Notes under the pieces: generated by a model
Seen by the model: the letters and a program-made list of their open reading frames with translations, nothing else
Database searches by the model: none
What the model was told of the DNA's origin: nothing
DNA from: Peromyscus leucopus
Lineage: Eukaryota > Chordata > Mammalia > Rodentia > Cricetidae
DNA length: 64,000 nt
Assembly: GCF_004664715.2 (NCBI RefSeq)
Contig: NC_051071.1
Span: 7,405,231 to 7,469,230 of the forward strand
Direction of reading: 5' to 3'
Position numbers and translations under genes: made by a program
Shown here: positions 48,658-59,558 of the stretch, in pieces
How the letters are laid out: each line of letters opens with the position of its first letter
How positions within the stretch are numbered: the stretch's first letter is position 1

Positions 48658-48663
48658 CCTATC

Positions 48664-48955
48664 CCAATAAAACTGATTAAAGTGAGCTCCCTGCATGCCT
48701 GCATTCCAAATCAGTATCAGGCAAAAGCAGGTACACTCTTTCCATATGCTAAGTCAGCCCTAACAGCCATAGGCTCCAGAATTGCCACAGAACTTGGCTT
48801 TAGTCTCTAGTTAAGCTCTAGGACCAGGCAAGATAGACTGAGGGTGAACAGATGGAAGATTGCATCTCCTGGAAATGGAAACCAAATGGAACAGGAGGAG
48901 AAACACTCAAGGTGTTCTTAAAAGTATGTAAAGTGGGACATTGATGTATAAGTGA
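48664..48955. other. Non-coding DNA
   Basis: Unclassified; 'caggaggagaaacactcaagg' near its end may belong to the following L1 fossil. Confidence 0.4.
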
Positions 48956-49264
48956 AAAGGATCACTTTATTAAGAGGATATAACACCTGTAAATATGCAT
49001 GCATCTGAACAGGTGAAGCAAATATTAACATATCTGAAGGGAGAAAGAGAGACTCTAATACCATACAAGAGAGACTTCAATACCGCACTGCTAGAAATGC
49101 ACAAATCTATCACAGGAACAAGCCACTTAAACAACTTAGGAGTAAATTGTTGTGATTCATATACCAAGAAGGTCCGACCCAACAGAAGCAGAATACACAA
49201 ACTTAGGAGTGTTGAAATTGTATCGGGTAATTTTTGTGACCAAACTGGCATGAAACTAGAATGA
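48956..49264 (+). pseudogene. L1 ORF2 endonuclease-domain fragment, plus strand
   Basis: Encodes 'ERETLIPYKRDFNTALLE', corresponding to the endonuclease 'GDFNTPL' block. After an internal deletion come 'RSRIHKLRSVEIVSG' and 'DQTGMKLE', matching the later 'SDHnGmKLE' block. The frame 48995-49264 is open by chance of deletions. An ancient copy, unrelated in age to the L1s at 55-57 kb. Confidence 0.72.
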
Positions 49265-50318
49265 AGCAGAATACTTCTTAAAATGTCTTCAAGTGTCAGA
49301 CACATTATGACCAGACATGTATTGCTTACTCCTACTTCTTGGACTCTGCCGTTCTTTGACAGGAAAACAATCTCTCTAATACGTTGGAAATACTCAACAT
49401 TTGTTTCCTTCATGTATACTTTCCTTTAATGTAGTTAATGAGCTTCTGATGGAAAAAAATTTTTTGCCTTGGGTATGAAACAAGCTCCTTTTTACAGCAG
49501 AGAATGTTCCGCCATGAATGACACAACGGGCGCCTTGCACTTACGCGCTCTGTCACTTGGCCAGGTGATTTGACTTTTCACTGTAGAGTGAATTTTGGCA
49601 AGTTGCTCAACTTCGCAGTATGAGATTTGAGTAAAAGTAATGCCAATTTTATGGAGTCTCTGAAAGGATTAGGATGTCTTAATATATGTAATGTGAATAT
49701 AAACTAGCATAAATACCTCACAAATATTAGCCAAGTCAAAAACTCCATATAAAGAAAAATTTATAAGCCATGGACATAGGCAAATTTCCATGTAATTTTT
49801 CACTGCTCTCTCTAGGAGGACATTTAAATAACATTATTTGGGTTGAAATGTTTCATTTTAATATCTCCTTAGTATAGTAAATCATTCAATTCTTCAATTT
49901 TATTTACTAAAAAAAAAGAAAAATTTCCTTGGTCTTCTTGACATACAGACAACCAATTAGAGCTTAGAAGAAAAGGTGCTAAGTAATTACTGACAGCTCA
50001 AACCAGGAAGAATGTTATTATGAGTGCTCTGAGAACGCACTGCTAGACTTACACAGAACACTTGAGCTCAGTTGGTTGTCCTAGGTAAAGATGTCTGCCA
50101 AAAGAGAGAGTGAACCAGCCAATTGTGAGTATGATTCAGTATCTCAGTGCTGGGAATGAGATTCGTCTTATTAATTGTTCAATTAGTTGCTGCTTTGCAA
50201 GAGGCCTCGCCTCATAAATTAAAAGTTATCTCCTGTATGACAAAGCATATACTTGGAAATTCCTCAAGTTAAACTGAAGAATCTAGAACTGTCCAGCTAA
50301 AAATAGACTATCTGAACA
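49265..50318. other. Unique non-coding DNA
   Basis: Nothing recognised. A CpG-containing stretch at about 49515-49555 (acgggcgccttgcacttacgcgctc) stands out in the AT-rich surroundings. Confidence 0.45.
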
Positions 50319-50648
50319 GATATGTGTCGCATCCGTCCGCCTCAACCAGCAAGGAAGACGCAACACCAGGCTCTTCTCCAAGCAGTTTATTCAGGAACCT
50401 TGAAACAATCTTCTGACTTTTGACCCCGGGGAAAGCCAACCCACAACCTAAATAGCTTCTGGGCAGCCAACCCCAATCTGCCACGTGGGTACTGCGGATA
50501 GGTCCAGATACGCAGAAGCAAGCCAAATCCTTAGCCTTAGCCAAATAAGGAGTTGTTTATCATAGGGAGCACTCACGGTCGGGAGGGTGGAAGGCAGAAG
50601 CCAGCGCCATCTTTGAGGCGTGGCTGCACGCAGCTCTCTACAGATATG
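50319..50648 (-). mobile_element. IAP-like class II solo LTR with perfect 6-bp duplication
   Basis: The LTR proper is 50325-50642 (318 bp): on the minus strand it opens TGTAGAGAGCTGCG and ends GGATGCGACA. A perfect GATATG duplication lies at 50319-50324 and 50643-50648. Near the start is AAGATGGCGC (plus-strand complement at 50604-50613), a YY1-type site shared with IAP LTRs. The poly(A) signal AATAAA (complement at 50386-50391) sits in 'cctgaataaactgc'. High CpG content against AT-rich flanks and an intact duplication suggest a recent insertion reduced by LTR-LTR recombination. The frames 50308-50660 read through the LTR and are not genes. Confidence 0.95.
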
Positions 50649-50806
50649 ATAGCAGAACATGAACTAATAGTTCCCTAATCATATTACCTGTGATTGCCAC
50701 TATGTCTGTTAAGTACAGACTTCTGTTCAAGGAAAGCAAAACATTATTTAAGAATTCCATTAAGGTATGATATAATAGAGAATCTGATTGAAAAAATATG
50801 ATGCTC

Positions 50807-50867
50807 TGTGTGTGTGTGTGTGTGTGCGTGCGTGCGCGCGCGCGCGCGCGCACGCGCGCGCGTGTGC
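50807..50867 (+). repeat. (TG)n(CG)n alternating purine-pyrimidine tract
   Basis: 61 bp of strict alternation: TG units, then TGCG, then an uninterrupted (CG) block broken once by CA, and back to TG. It is the strongest Z-DNA-forming sequence in the window. Confidence 0.97.
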
Positions 50868-51290
50868 CTGGGGGCATGCATGAGTGTATGGTCTCTAGAT
50901 TCAAAAGTATGGTGGATACATCATTATTTACCTCTTTGTGATGAAATTCAGATCTGAATCTCTCAGAACATATGCCAAGCTATATTAAATCATATGAAGC
51001 TAGTTCCAATGAGGCGTTGCAAAATAGAGATGTCATTTCTCAAAATAAATTTAAGTGATTTCTGCTACAAATGGGATATAAAAGTTGTCATGGCTAGAGG
51101 TATATTAATAGCATGTTATCCATTCATTTATGTCTGATTAATTTTAAAGCAACATTTATGTGTATATATGCAGCCAGGAACATTTCCACTAACATTCCAG
51201 TAAATTAAATCATATCACACATTGAACAAAATTCCAAGGTAACTCAATATAAGTATATTTATTTTTAAGAATTTATTTTTACTGCTTTAC
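50868..51290. other. Non-coding DNA
   Basis: Nothing recognised. Confidence 0.45.
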
Positions 51291-51294
51291 CATG

Positions 51295-51485
51295 TGTATG
51301 CATGTATATCGTTTTTGGGATATGTGCGTGTGAGTGCATTTGACTGAGGAGGGTAGAAAAGAGTGCTAGAACCTCGGAGCTAGGGTTACAGGTGGTTTCT
51401 GAGCAGAATAATATGGGTGCTAGAGAGCTCCCACTCTCTTCAAGAGCACCATAGACACTTAACTAATGGGCCACTTCTCCAGCCC
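51295..51485 (-). mobile_element. B2-like SINE, minus strand
   Basis: Plus text 'gcatgtatatcgtttttgggatatgtgcg' through 'aacctcggagctagggttacagg' to 'actctcttcaagagcaccatagacacttaactaatgggccacttctccagccc' is a reversed B2/B3 with its tRNA-like head at the right. Confidence 0.82.
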
Positions 51486-52079
51486 TTGGATTTGAGGTTG
51501 TTTTATATAATAGTTTTATGGATATAACTCCTCCGTGCCCTTCAAATATACCCATTAGACTTGAATAATATTTGGTACATTCACAGGTAGTTATAACCAT
51601 TGTCATAGTGAGTTTTAGGGTCTTTGAATCACTTAGAAAATGACATATCATGTAGCTATCATCGTCCACCCTATAGGCCATCATGAATCATTTGAGGAGC
51701 TGCCCAGTAGTTGTGTGACTTCATATTCCAACATGTCTTCATGTCTACTTGTACATTCTTTTGAAGAGATTGCTATGAATAACCCTCAGTTATTTAAATT
51801 ATTTATAAACTGTATAGCTAGTTGTGAAAATTATTTATATAACCTATAAAAAGTATTTTATTAGATATATAATTTTTAAATATTTTATTTCATTCTATTG
51901 ATTCTCTTTTTATTTTAATAATCTTATATGTCCTCTGAAGTAAAAAAAAATTGTCAATTCCATGTTCAATTTCTGTCCTTAGGTTAATTAGTTATCATGG
52001 CCTCCTCTCATTATCATTTTTTATACCTGTCTCCCAGCATATCCCTTCTTCTACCCAATTGCCCTTTCTGCTTTCACCT
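51486..52079. other. Non-coding DNA
   Basis: AT-rich, no recognised element. Confidence 0.45.
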
Positions 52080-52453
52080 GTGTATATGTGTCTATTCATG
52101 TGTGAGTGTGTGTGTGTGTGTGTGTGTGTCTCTGTGTGTGTGTTTGGGTGTGTGTCTGTGTCTTTTTAAGAGTCCTGTGTGTGTCTCTGTATGTGTTGTG
52201 TGTCTGTGTATATGCATGTCTGTGTGTATGAGTATGTGTCTGTGTATGTGACTCTGTGTGTGAGTGTGTGTGTATACCTGTGTGTGTTTGTGTGTGCCTC
52301 AGTGTGTGTGTGTACCTCTATGTGTTTGTGCGTGTCTATGTCTGTGTATGTGTGTGTCTCTGCGTATTTGTGTGTGTCTGTGTGTGGAGGTGTGTCTCTG
52401 TGTGTGCGTGTCTATGTCTATGTTTGTGCATGTGTGTACCTGTGTGTGTGTCC
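52080..52453 (+). repeat. Degenerate TG-rich satellite-like tract
   Basis: About 370 bp built from (TG)n runs interrupted by TC, TA and TT at irregular spacing (units such as tgtgtgtctctgtgtatg). All frames are open across it, giving overlapping Cys/Val-rich translations (52179-52496 and others) that are artefacts. Confidence 0.93.
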
Positions 52454-52499
52454 ACATTTACTTAGCGTTACATGCATGAGCATGAGTCATTTGTAATTT

Positions 52500-53255
52500 T
52501 GCTGTTGTGTGTTTTGAGTTCCTTACAGATTTCGAATTTTCAGTTGATCAAATGCATCTGTGTAATATTTGCTCCTATTCTATAGGCATTTTTTAAACTG
52601 TTGATCTTTTGATACATAGATCTATATTGGAAGGTCTATATAGATCTTTCATTTGATGTAGACCCATCTGTTATTTCTTTTGTTGCCTGTAAATTTGGAG
52701 TCTTATTCCAAAATTCCTTTTTTTTAAATCCAATATCCAGAAGGAATTCCCCCATTGCTTTTTAGTAGTTTTATTGTCTAGAGTGTATTTTTTTACACAC
52801 TTAATCTATTTTGGATTAATTTCTAACTGATGGTTGATAGGTGAATGTTTTCAATTATTTTTCCTATGGATAGTCCATGTTCTCGGCAGCATTTATTAAA
52901 GACCTTCCCTTTATCCACTATGTAGCCTTGACTCCTTTTTCAAATATCAGTTGTCTCTAAGTGCTTATACTCATGTCTTCATCTCTGTTCCTTTCTGTGA
53001 AGCTGATACTATGCCAATTCCATGCCATTTTGATTACAACTTCTTTCAATATATTTTGTCATCTTGTAGTGTTATGTTTATCCTCTTGGCTTTCCCTAGG
53101 ATTGTTTTAGCTACTCAGGTTTTGTTTGTTTGTGCCTCCATATGAATTACAAAGTTTTATTTCCTAATTTTTTAAAAGAATGATAATGGTATCTTAATGG
53201 AGACTGCATTGGATGAATGCATCACTTTCCATAGACCTCTATGTTTCTAATATAT
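52500..53255 (-). pseudogene. L1 ORF2 fragment, minus strand
   Basis: In reverse, it encodes ORF2 from after the reverse transcriptase: a decayed 'QCSLH' motif near 53205, 'KAKRIN...TTRWQ' region, 'GIGIVSASQKGTEMKT' region and the 'KGRSLINAAENMDY' area near 52870. Many stops and frameshifts. The TG-rich tract lies at its 3' side where the 3'UTR should be. Confidence 0.72.
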
Positions 53256-53605
53256 GATATTGACTTCTGTCGAGTTAGAGAAATTTCCATCTGATGTGTC
53301 TTTCAGCACATTCCTCTGGCCTTATTTCTCTCTCTTTGCCTCCTCTAGTTTTTAATGTGCTGCTCCATAATTCTTAAGGACAATCATCATTCTCCCAAAT
53401 TCTGTCTTTGTTTTTATTCCTTTGGTAGGTTGATTTCTAGCAGTCTGTCTTTAAGGTTACTTAGTCTGTTCTGAACTCCAAACTGCCTGTTGAAAACTTT
53501 CTGTGGCATTCTTTACTTCAGCTATTGAACTTTTCATCTCTCTTATCTCTGTTGATTCTTTATGGTCAGTTTTTCCATTTTATTTTTGCACAGCTTTCTA
53601 AATTT
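53256..53605. other. Pyrimidine-rich interval, possibly more of the same old L1
   Basis: 'ctttgcctcctctagtttttaatgtgctgctcc' and 'aactccaaactgcctgttg' resemble reversed LINE sequence in style, but I could not place them. Confidence 0.3.
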
Positions 53606-53608
53606 TAT

Positions 53609-53900
53609 TCATTGTGGTAGTTTATTAAAGGATTGATTTGTTCCAGTCCTGGAGCTCCAGCCCACATCCACATGCATCCTAGGCCAGTCCTCTAAAGACT
53701 TAAGGCAAGGAACACTTCTCAGCTTTTGAGTGATCAGTTTGCAGGGGACTATGTTGCTGGCTGGTTGAACACCACCTTTGGTGGCTGTGTGGTGCTTGCA
53801 TTGAGAACAGGGTTGGGATCTATGGTTCCGCCTACTTGTTTGCCTTGTTGGTCTAACACATTGTCTTCTCCAGGTTCTCAACTGTTCTGAGGACAAAAGC
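53609..53900 (-). other. Possible LTR fragment, minus strand, unassigned
   Basis: A more GC-balanced block. On the minus strand it runs to 'ggaacaaatcaatcctttaataaactacca', with an AATAAA near the end, the layout of an LTR 3' portion. The 95-aa minus frame (Arg/Gln/Ser-rich) has no recognisable family. Confidence 0.3.
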
Positions 53901-54369
53901 AGACTTATTGAAAAACTTCTCAGAGTGCTAGGGAAGCTGGCCTTTGTTCCATAATCCCAGCCTTCAACACAAAGAAGCTAGGAATGGAATAAAACATTCT
54001 GACATCCGTGTACTTTGGTGACTCTAGCCTTCTGAAAAGGAGCAGAAGAGGAGGAGGGACCTATTGTTCCTGGTGTGAGAATCTAAAATTGTAGCTTTTA
54101 TCTCATTTAACTGGGAAGGAAAGAGTAGGTCTCAGATCAAATTCCAACTCATGCTGTTTTCCCCAAGATTAAGTAGATTTTCTTGATGAATGGTTCTTCA
54201 TTTGCTATAATATGCCCAGAGGACATTTTCCAGAAACTGAATATTTATAATAGCACTTAGCAGTTTCAGGAGGAAGCAGGTCTGCAGATTTCCTCACACT
54301 GCTTTGCATGAAAAAGTTTAAGTCTTGATTTTTATTGGCAGTAAAGCTGTAAGTAATTCATGTAAAAAC
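53901..54369. other. Non-coding DNA
   Basis: Nothing recognised. Confidence 0.45.
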
Positions 54370-54374
54370 ATTGT

Positions 54375-54559
54375 TTGCCTGGCTGGAACGATGATTGAGC
54401 ATTCTAGAAGTTATTGCTCTTGCAGAAAACTTAAGTTCTCTTCCCAGTATATGTATCAGGAAGCTGAAAATCCCTCTAACTTCAACTCCAAAGGATCAAT
54501 CAAAACACTCCCTACTGAACTCTAGGAGTGCTTGCTACATTCACTAGCCGACCATACAG

Positions 54560-54610
<51 letters not shown>

Positions 54611-54624
54611 ACATACACACACAT
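54375..54624 (+). mobile_element. Old B2-like SINE with (CA)n tail
   Basis: 'ggctggaacgatgattgagcattctagaagttattgctcttgcagaaaacttaagttctcttcccagta' is a worn B2 head; the tail region has expanded to CA repeats at 54562-54624. Confidence 0.7.
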
Positions 54625-55207
54625 GCAGGTGCATATACACATGATTTAAAACAATGAAAATGAATCTTCTTAAAAATGCTGATTGAAATTTAAGTCATTG
54701 GAGAACTTGGAAGTGGGAAGAGGTGATTCTCATACATCTAAACTTCCCCAAATCCTTGCTATATATACATTTACTGTGTCAGTTCTCTAAGAGCCATTAG
54801 TCCTCAGCCAAGAAATACTTTGTCACGGCTGCTATGTGTTGTTTGATGAACAGTGTGCTATTAAATTATGTATATGTTGCTTCACAATTTCAAAAAGTGT
54901 CCCAACTTTCTTCTTAAAACCACCAAAATTTGTCTCACTACTAAAAGTGTCTTCTCACTGGGCTTCACCCAAGTCAGTGTTCCCTGTCCCCAAGCTATTG
55001 TAGACATTGAAGAATTATTAGTGTTTAAACATCAACCTAACTACCTAGTAACAGCAGTGGGCTTCTTTACTTTCAGGAGGTGGAAATATTTTAAATGAAA
55101 TTTGTACTCAGAAGTTAGCAAATACTGGAAGAAATTCTTCTTAACTATTAAGAATATTTACTAAAATTTCCAGAGTTGATAAATGTGTTAGTTTTTTAAA
55201 CATAATG
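54625..55207. other. Non-coding DNA
   Basis: The plus frame 54868-55098 is unrecognised and lies in AT-rich DNA. Confidence 0.45.
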
Positions 55208-56042
55208 AAGAAAATTATTGCTTTGCCTATGAGATGTGCTTGCTAAAGGTGGCAAGAGATTTTGGGAGTGGCCATCTAAGGACTGGTCCAGCCTGAGACC
55301 CATGCCACAAGAGTGAGCCCACCTCTGACACTGCCTGGAGCACCAGGAGCCAGAAGTTGGATAGTACAGAGATCTGGGATAGAACAAAATACAACTGGAG
55401 AAAAGAATGTCAATGTAATGATGTCTAATGATATTCTGCTATGCTCACAGATTTGTGCCTAGCCCAATTCTTGTTAGAGAGACTTCATCCAGCAACTGAT
55501 GGAAACAGATACAGAAAACCACAGCCAAACATTAGGCAGAACTCTTGCAATGCTGAGGAGGATGGGAAGGAAGGATTGTAGGAGTCAGAGGGGTCAAGGA
55601 CATTACCAGAATATCCACAGAATCAACTAACTAGGCTCATGGCGGCTCACAAAGACTGAACGGACAACCAGGGAACCTGCATGGGACTAACCTAAGCCTT
55701 CTGCATATATGTGACAGTTATGTAGCTTGATCTTCTTGTGGGATTCCTAACAGTGAGAATAAAGGCTATCTCCAACTCTTTTGCTGACTCTTGGGACCCT
55801 ATTCCTCATACTGGGTCACCTTGCACAGCCTTAACACAAGGGGGAATGCTTAGTTGTATTGCAACTTGATATGCCATGTTTTGTTGATATCCTTGGGAGC
55901 CCTGCTCTTTTCTAAACATAAATGGATGAGGAGTAGATGGGGGCGGAGCAGAGGTGTGGAAGAGGTACTGGGAAGAGAGGAAAGAGGGGAAACTATGGTC
56001 AGGATATAAAATAAAATAAATAAAATTTTTAAAAAGAAAATT
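55208..56042 (+). mobile_element. Lx-type L1 3'UTR, 5'-truncated, plus strand
   Basis: 'gatgtgcttgctaaaggtggcaagag', 'gaatgtcaatgtaatgatgtctaatgatattctgctatgctcacag' (in pieces), 'ggcggctcacaaagactg', 'ttgtgggattcctaacagtgagaa' and 'ggggaaactatggtcaggat' are the same 3'UTR blocks as at 16130-16690. The tail is AAATAAAATAAATAAAA. A candidate 9-bp duplication AAGAAAATT lies at 55208-55216 and 56034-56042; because it is short and A-rich it is only suggestive. Confidence 0.85.
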
Positions 56043-56150
56043 GGTACATTCCTTTTCCTAATGATTTTGTCAATCCATGTAAATTATTTTATTGTATTTT
56101 AGGAGATCATAGAAGTAGATATAAAATGATTAGATAATATATTCTGTCAT

Positions 56151-57451
56151 AGAAAAGGGAGCAATCTTACCACAAGAACACATGCTCAACTATGTTCATA
56201 TCAGCATTATTCATAATAGCAAGGACCTGGAAACAACCTAGAAGTCCCTCAACTGAAAAATGGATAAAGAAAATATGGCACATATCCACAATGTAGTACT
56301 ACTCGGTGGTAAAAAACAATGATATCATGAAATTTGCATGCAAATGGATGGATCTAGAAAATATCATCTTGAGTGAGGTAACCCAGACTCAGAAGGACAA
56401 ACACAGTATGTACTCACTCGTAAGTGGATATTAAATGGGAGGGAAGGGATGGCCAGACTGCAACCCACAACTCCAGACAGGCTAGCTAACAGGAAAAGAC
56501 TCTAGGAGGGACACATGGATGACACTTTGAAGGAGAAGTGGATGAGATCCACATGAGTGGACTGGGTGTGGGGGATGGCAGAGGTCCAGGAGTGTGGGAT
56601 GAGAACATAGGGAAATGGGAGGGTCAAGCTGGAACAGGAACAGAGTGGGAGGGCAGGGAGGAAGATACCATGATAGATGAGGACATCATGGGAATAGGAA
56701 GAGGCAGGGTGCTGAGGAGGATCTCAGGAATCCACAAGGTTGACCCCACTTTGGTCTGCTGGCAGTGCTCCAGAGGGTGCCTGGACTGGTCTACTCTAGT
56801 GACCAGCCTAGCAAATAACCTAACTGTCATCACAGAGCCTTTGTCCAGTGACTGATGGAGGCAGACACAGAGATCCACGGCCAGGCACCAGGCTGAGCTC
56901 AGGGAATCCAATTGATGACAGAGAGGAGAGATACTGCCGGTGAGGGACGTCGAGATCATGATGGGAGGACATGCAGAGATGACCGGCCACACTAGTGGAA
57001 GCCCATGAACTGTGGACTGGTGGCTGTGGAGCCCACATTGGACTGGACTAGGCCCTCTGGATATGGAAGATGGTTGTTTGGCTTGCACTGTTTGGTGGTG
57101 AACCCAGGCAGGGAGATGGGGATCTGTCCCTGGTCTATGGGCAGGCTTCTGGAACCCGGTGCCTGTGGTGTGACACCTTGCACAGCCTTGGTGCAGTGGG
57201 AAGGGGTTTGGACCTGCCTAGGCTCAGTGTGCAGGGCTTTGCTGACTTCCCATGGGAGACTGGGGGATATGGGGATGTGGGGTGGCTTGGGAAAGAGGGC
57301 TGAGGGGTGGGAGGAGGGAGGAGGAGGGGTCTGTGGATAGCATGTGGAGTGAGTAGAAAATTTCTTAATAAAGAAAAAAATTAAAAATAAAATTAAAAAA
57401 AATAAAATTGTATATAATCAAGTTGTATACGATAAAAAAGAAAAGGGAGCA
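56151..57451 (+). mobile_element. Younger L1 3' end with 13-bp target-site duplication
   Basis: AGAAAAGGGAGCA at 56151-56163 and 57439-57451 marks the insertion. Inside, the ORF2 C-terminus is readable ('MDLENIILSEVTQTQKD' at about 56345-56400) up to a stop near 56440. A G-rich 3'UTR follows, whose 'agatccacggccaggcaccaggctgagctcagg' region is the same block as the inverted one at 20428-20542, so both belong to related young subfamilies. The A-rich tail carries non-A bases (taataaagaaaaaaatt...). Frames over 56538-57340 on both strands are 3'UTR artefacts. Confidence 0.94.
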
Positions 57452-59157
57452 GAAAGTGAATGAATTACAGTAAAATAATCTGAAAAAAGTTATTCAGAAG
57501 CTTGCACATCTAAGCATTCAGATGCATTGAAGCTTGAAAGGTGCATCTAATATATTTAAGAGATGTGAAAAGTATGGGGTTTTCTTTCACATGAGGTCCT
57601 CATATGTTACACACACACATAAATTGCATGTGTGTACATGACATAAAACTCTAAGTAAAGGGTCCAGTACGACAAAGGACTACCAGAGGCAGTGTTTAGA
57701 AAGGATAGGGCAGTAGGGGTTGTGGGATATGATGAACACACAATATCCAGTTTAATGAAATCGTCTTAGGTAACACAGTACCGTGTATGGCGATCATATG
57801 CAATGAAAGAAGTTCAAAAGAAAATACATTTCAATAAATTTGACTTTAAAATAGATATGTTTAGTGGGTCTATCCTCTGCTTTTGTGAAAGGAATCGTAT
57901 TACTTCCGCTACAACCTTCACTTTTAGCACATTAAATTGTTATAATTAGTATTAACCAGAAACATTATTTAATTGCCATTTCCCCATTATCCAGCCATTA
58001 TTTTAAATCATTTTAGCATATGGTGCCACAGGAGATCTGCTTGTGTATTTAGAAAAGATAATTTCAAAGAATTTCATGGTGTTTAAGTGAAGAGCCATAG
58101 AAAATTAGTGTGGGAAATTGCTCCAACTACTAAAAGCAATTTTTATTCTCTCTCAGTTGAACACTACTAGTTCTTAGGTAAATGGTCCTAACTTCTTTGT
58201 TATATATCTATCCACAGGCACACATACATTACATTTATGAAATATTTTCAAGACATAGAATTGAAATATCATTCTCTGAATGCCCTAAATCAAATATATC
58301 AGACTTCTGAGTAATGTAAAGTGAAAAAATGTAACCTTATTTGATATGTAAACATACATGGAAGTTTATATTAATGTTAATATCCATATGTTAAAATATT
58401 TGCTATCTTCAGTTACACCTGGTAGAGCTGTGAAAGCTGTCAATCATCTGAGCTGTGATTCAACTGAGAGAAGATCCAGCCTTCAAAGTGGTGAACCTGG
58501 AAAACGAAGTTTCTGTATATGTGAGGATGAACGGCCCCAACAGTGGTTAACACAGTCATAGCAAGCAACCTATTTCAAAATAGAATTATTTAAAATAAAT
58601 TTCTTGCCTATAATGGATTCTTAGTTGCTGGGGATTTTCTCTCTGGCATCCTAAACACAAAATGTGACCTGACTGTGCTGCCAAGATAATGAATTTCCAA
58701 GTAAGCATGCACAAATAAACAAAGTAGCATGAGCGGGGCTCGAGTGCACGCTGATTTAAGTTGGGCGGTCGATTCTGAAGGACATCATATGACAGTCAGG
58801 AGATAATGCTGCATATTGAGACGTTAACAAGGGAACAGTAGTTCCAGGAAAAATAATGCTATTGATGAAAGCTCTTGTGTGGTAGTGAGTACCTCACAGT
58901 CTTTAAAGACATTCAACAGTCCTTTAAAATGTGTGCCACAATTACTTTTTTGTGACTAGGAAAGCTAAGTTTCAAAAATATCTGTTTTATTTCTAAGAAA
59001 TTACAAAATATATGATCACATTCATGGAGTTTTCTGTATAATTCCCAGTCACATTCAGGGTGTTTTCTTCATGCTTTGCTTTCCAGTCTCATACAATTCC
59101 TAGGAAACTCTTGTCCTGTTTCCCTCATGGCTTGGGTCCTGGAACACTGGCTAATGG
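57452..59157. other. Unique non-coding DNA
   Basis: No recognised repeat. The frame 58358-58561 has no known domain. A CpG-bearing spot at 58735-58780 (gcggggctcgagtgcacg, gggcggtcgattc) is unusual for its surroundings. Confidence 0.45.
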
Positions 59158-59558
59158 TGTCTTCGTTAAGGTTTCCATTGGTGCAATGAGATACCATGAC
59201 CAAAAAGCAAGTTGGGGAGGAAGGGTTTTTTATTTGGCTTACACTATTACATTGTAGTTCCATCGCTGAAAGACGTCAGAACAGAAACTCAAACAGAGCA
59301 GGGTCCTGGAGCCAGGAGCTGGAGGGTAGCTGAAGGGTGGCTTGGTTCCCATGGCTTGCTCAGTCCATCTCTTTATAGAACCCAGGACCAGCAGCCCAAG
59401 GATGACACCACCCACCTTGGGCTGTGCTCTCTCCCATTGATCGCTAAATGAGAAATGCCTTACAGCTGGATCTCAGGGAGGCATTCCCTTAGCTGAGGCT
59501 CCTTCCTCTGATGCCTCTATAATTTGTGTCAAGTTGACACACAAAAGCAGCCAGTACA
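59158..59558 (-). mobile_element. ERVL-MaLR LTR (ORR1-like), minus strand
   Basis: Plus text TGTCTTCGTTAAGG ... 'gagataccatgaccaaaaagcaag', 'cttgctcagtccatctctttatag', 'tggatctcagggaggcattccc' ... CCAGTACA. Both ends fit a TG...CA LTR. The copy is nearly full length and of the same family as 46463-46886. No exact 5-bp duplication was found. Confidence 0.85.

Noticed and set aside
50308..50660. Two minus-strand frames (78 and 70 aa) with GC-rich, gene-like composition
   Set aside because: They lie within the IAP-like LTR; composition reflects the LTR, not coding selection.
52179..52496. Cys/Val-rich 105-aa frame resembling a cysteine-rich secreted protein
   Set aside because: It is the translation of a degenerate TG repeat; all three frames are equally open and equally Cys/Val-rich.
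55208..56042. AAGAAAATT as a firm target-site duplication for the Lx fragment
   Set aside because: At 9 bp and A-rich next to an A-rich tail, it may be coincidence; kept only as a candidate.
56538..57340. Overlapping frames up to 154 aa on both strands
   Set aside because: They fall in the G-rich 3'UTR of a young L1, where open frames are common by composition.
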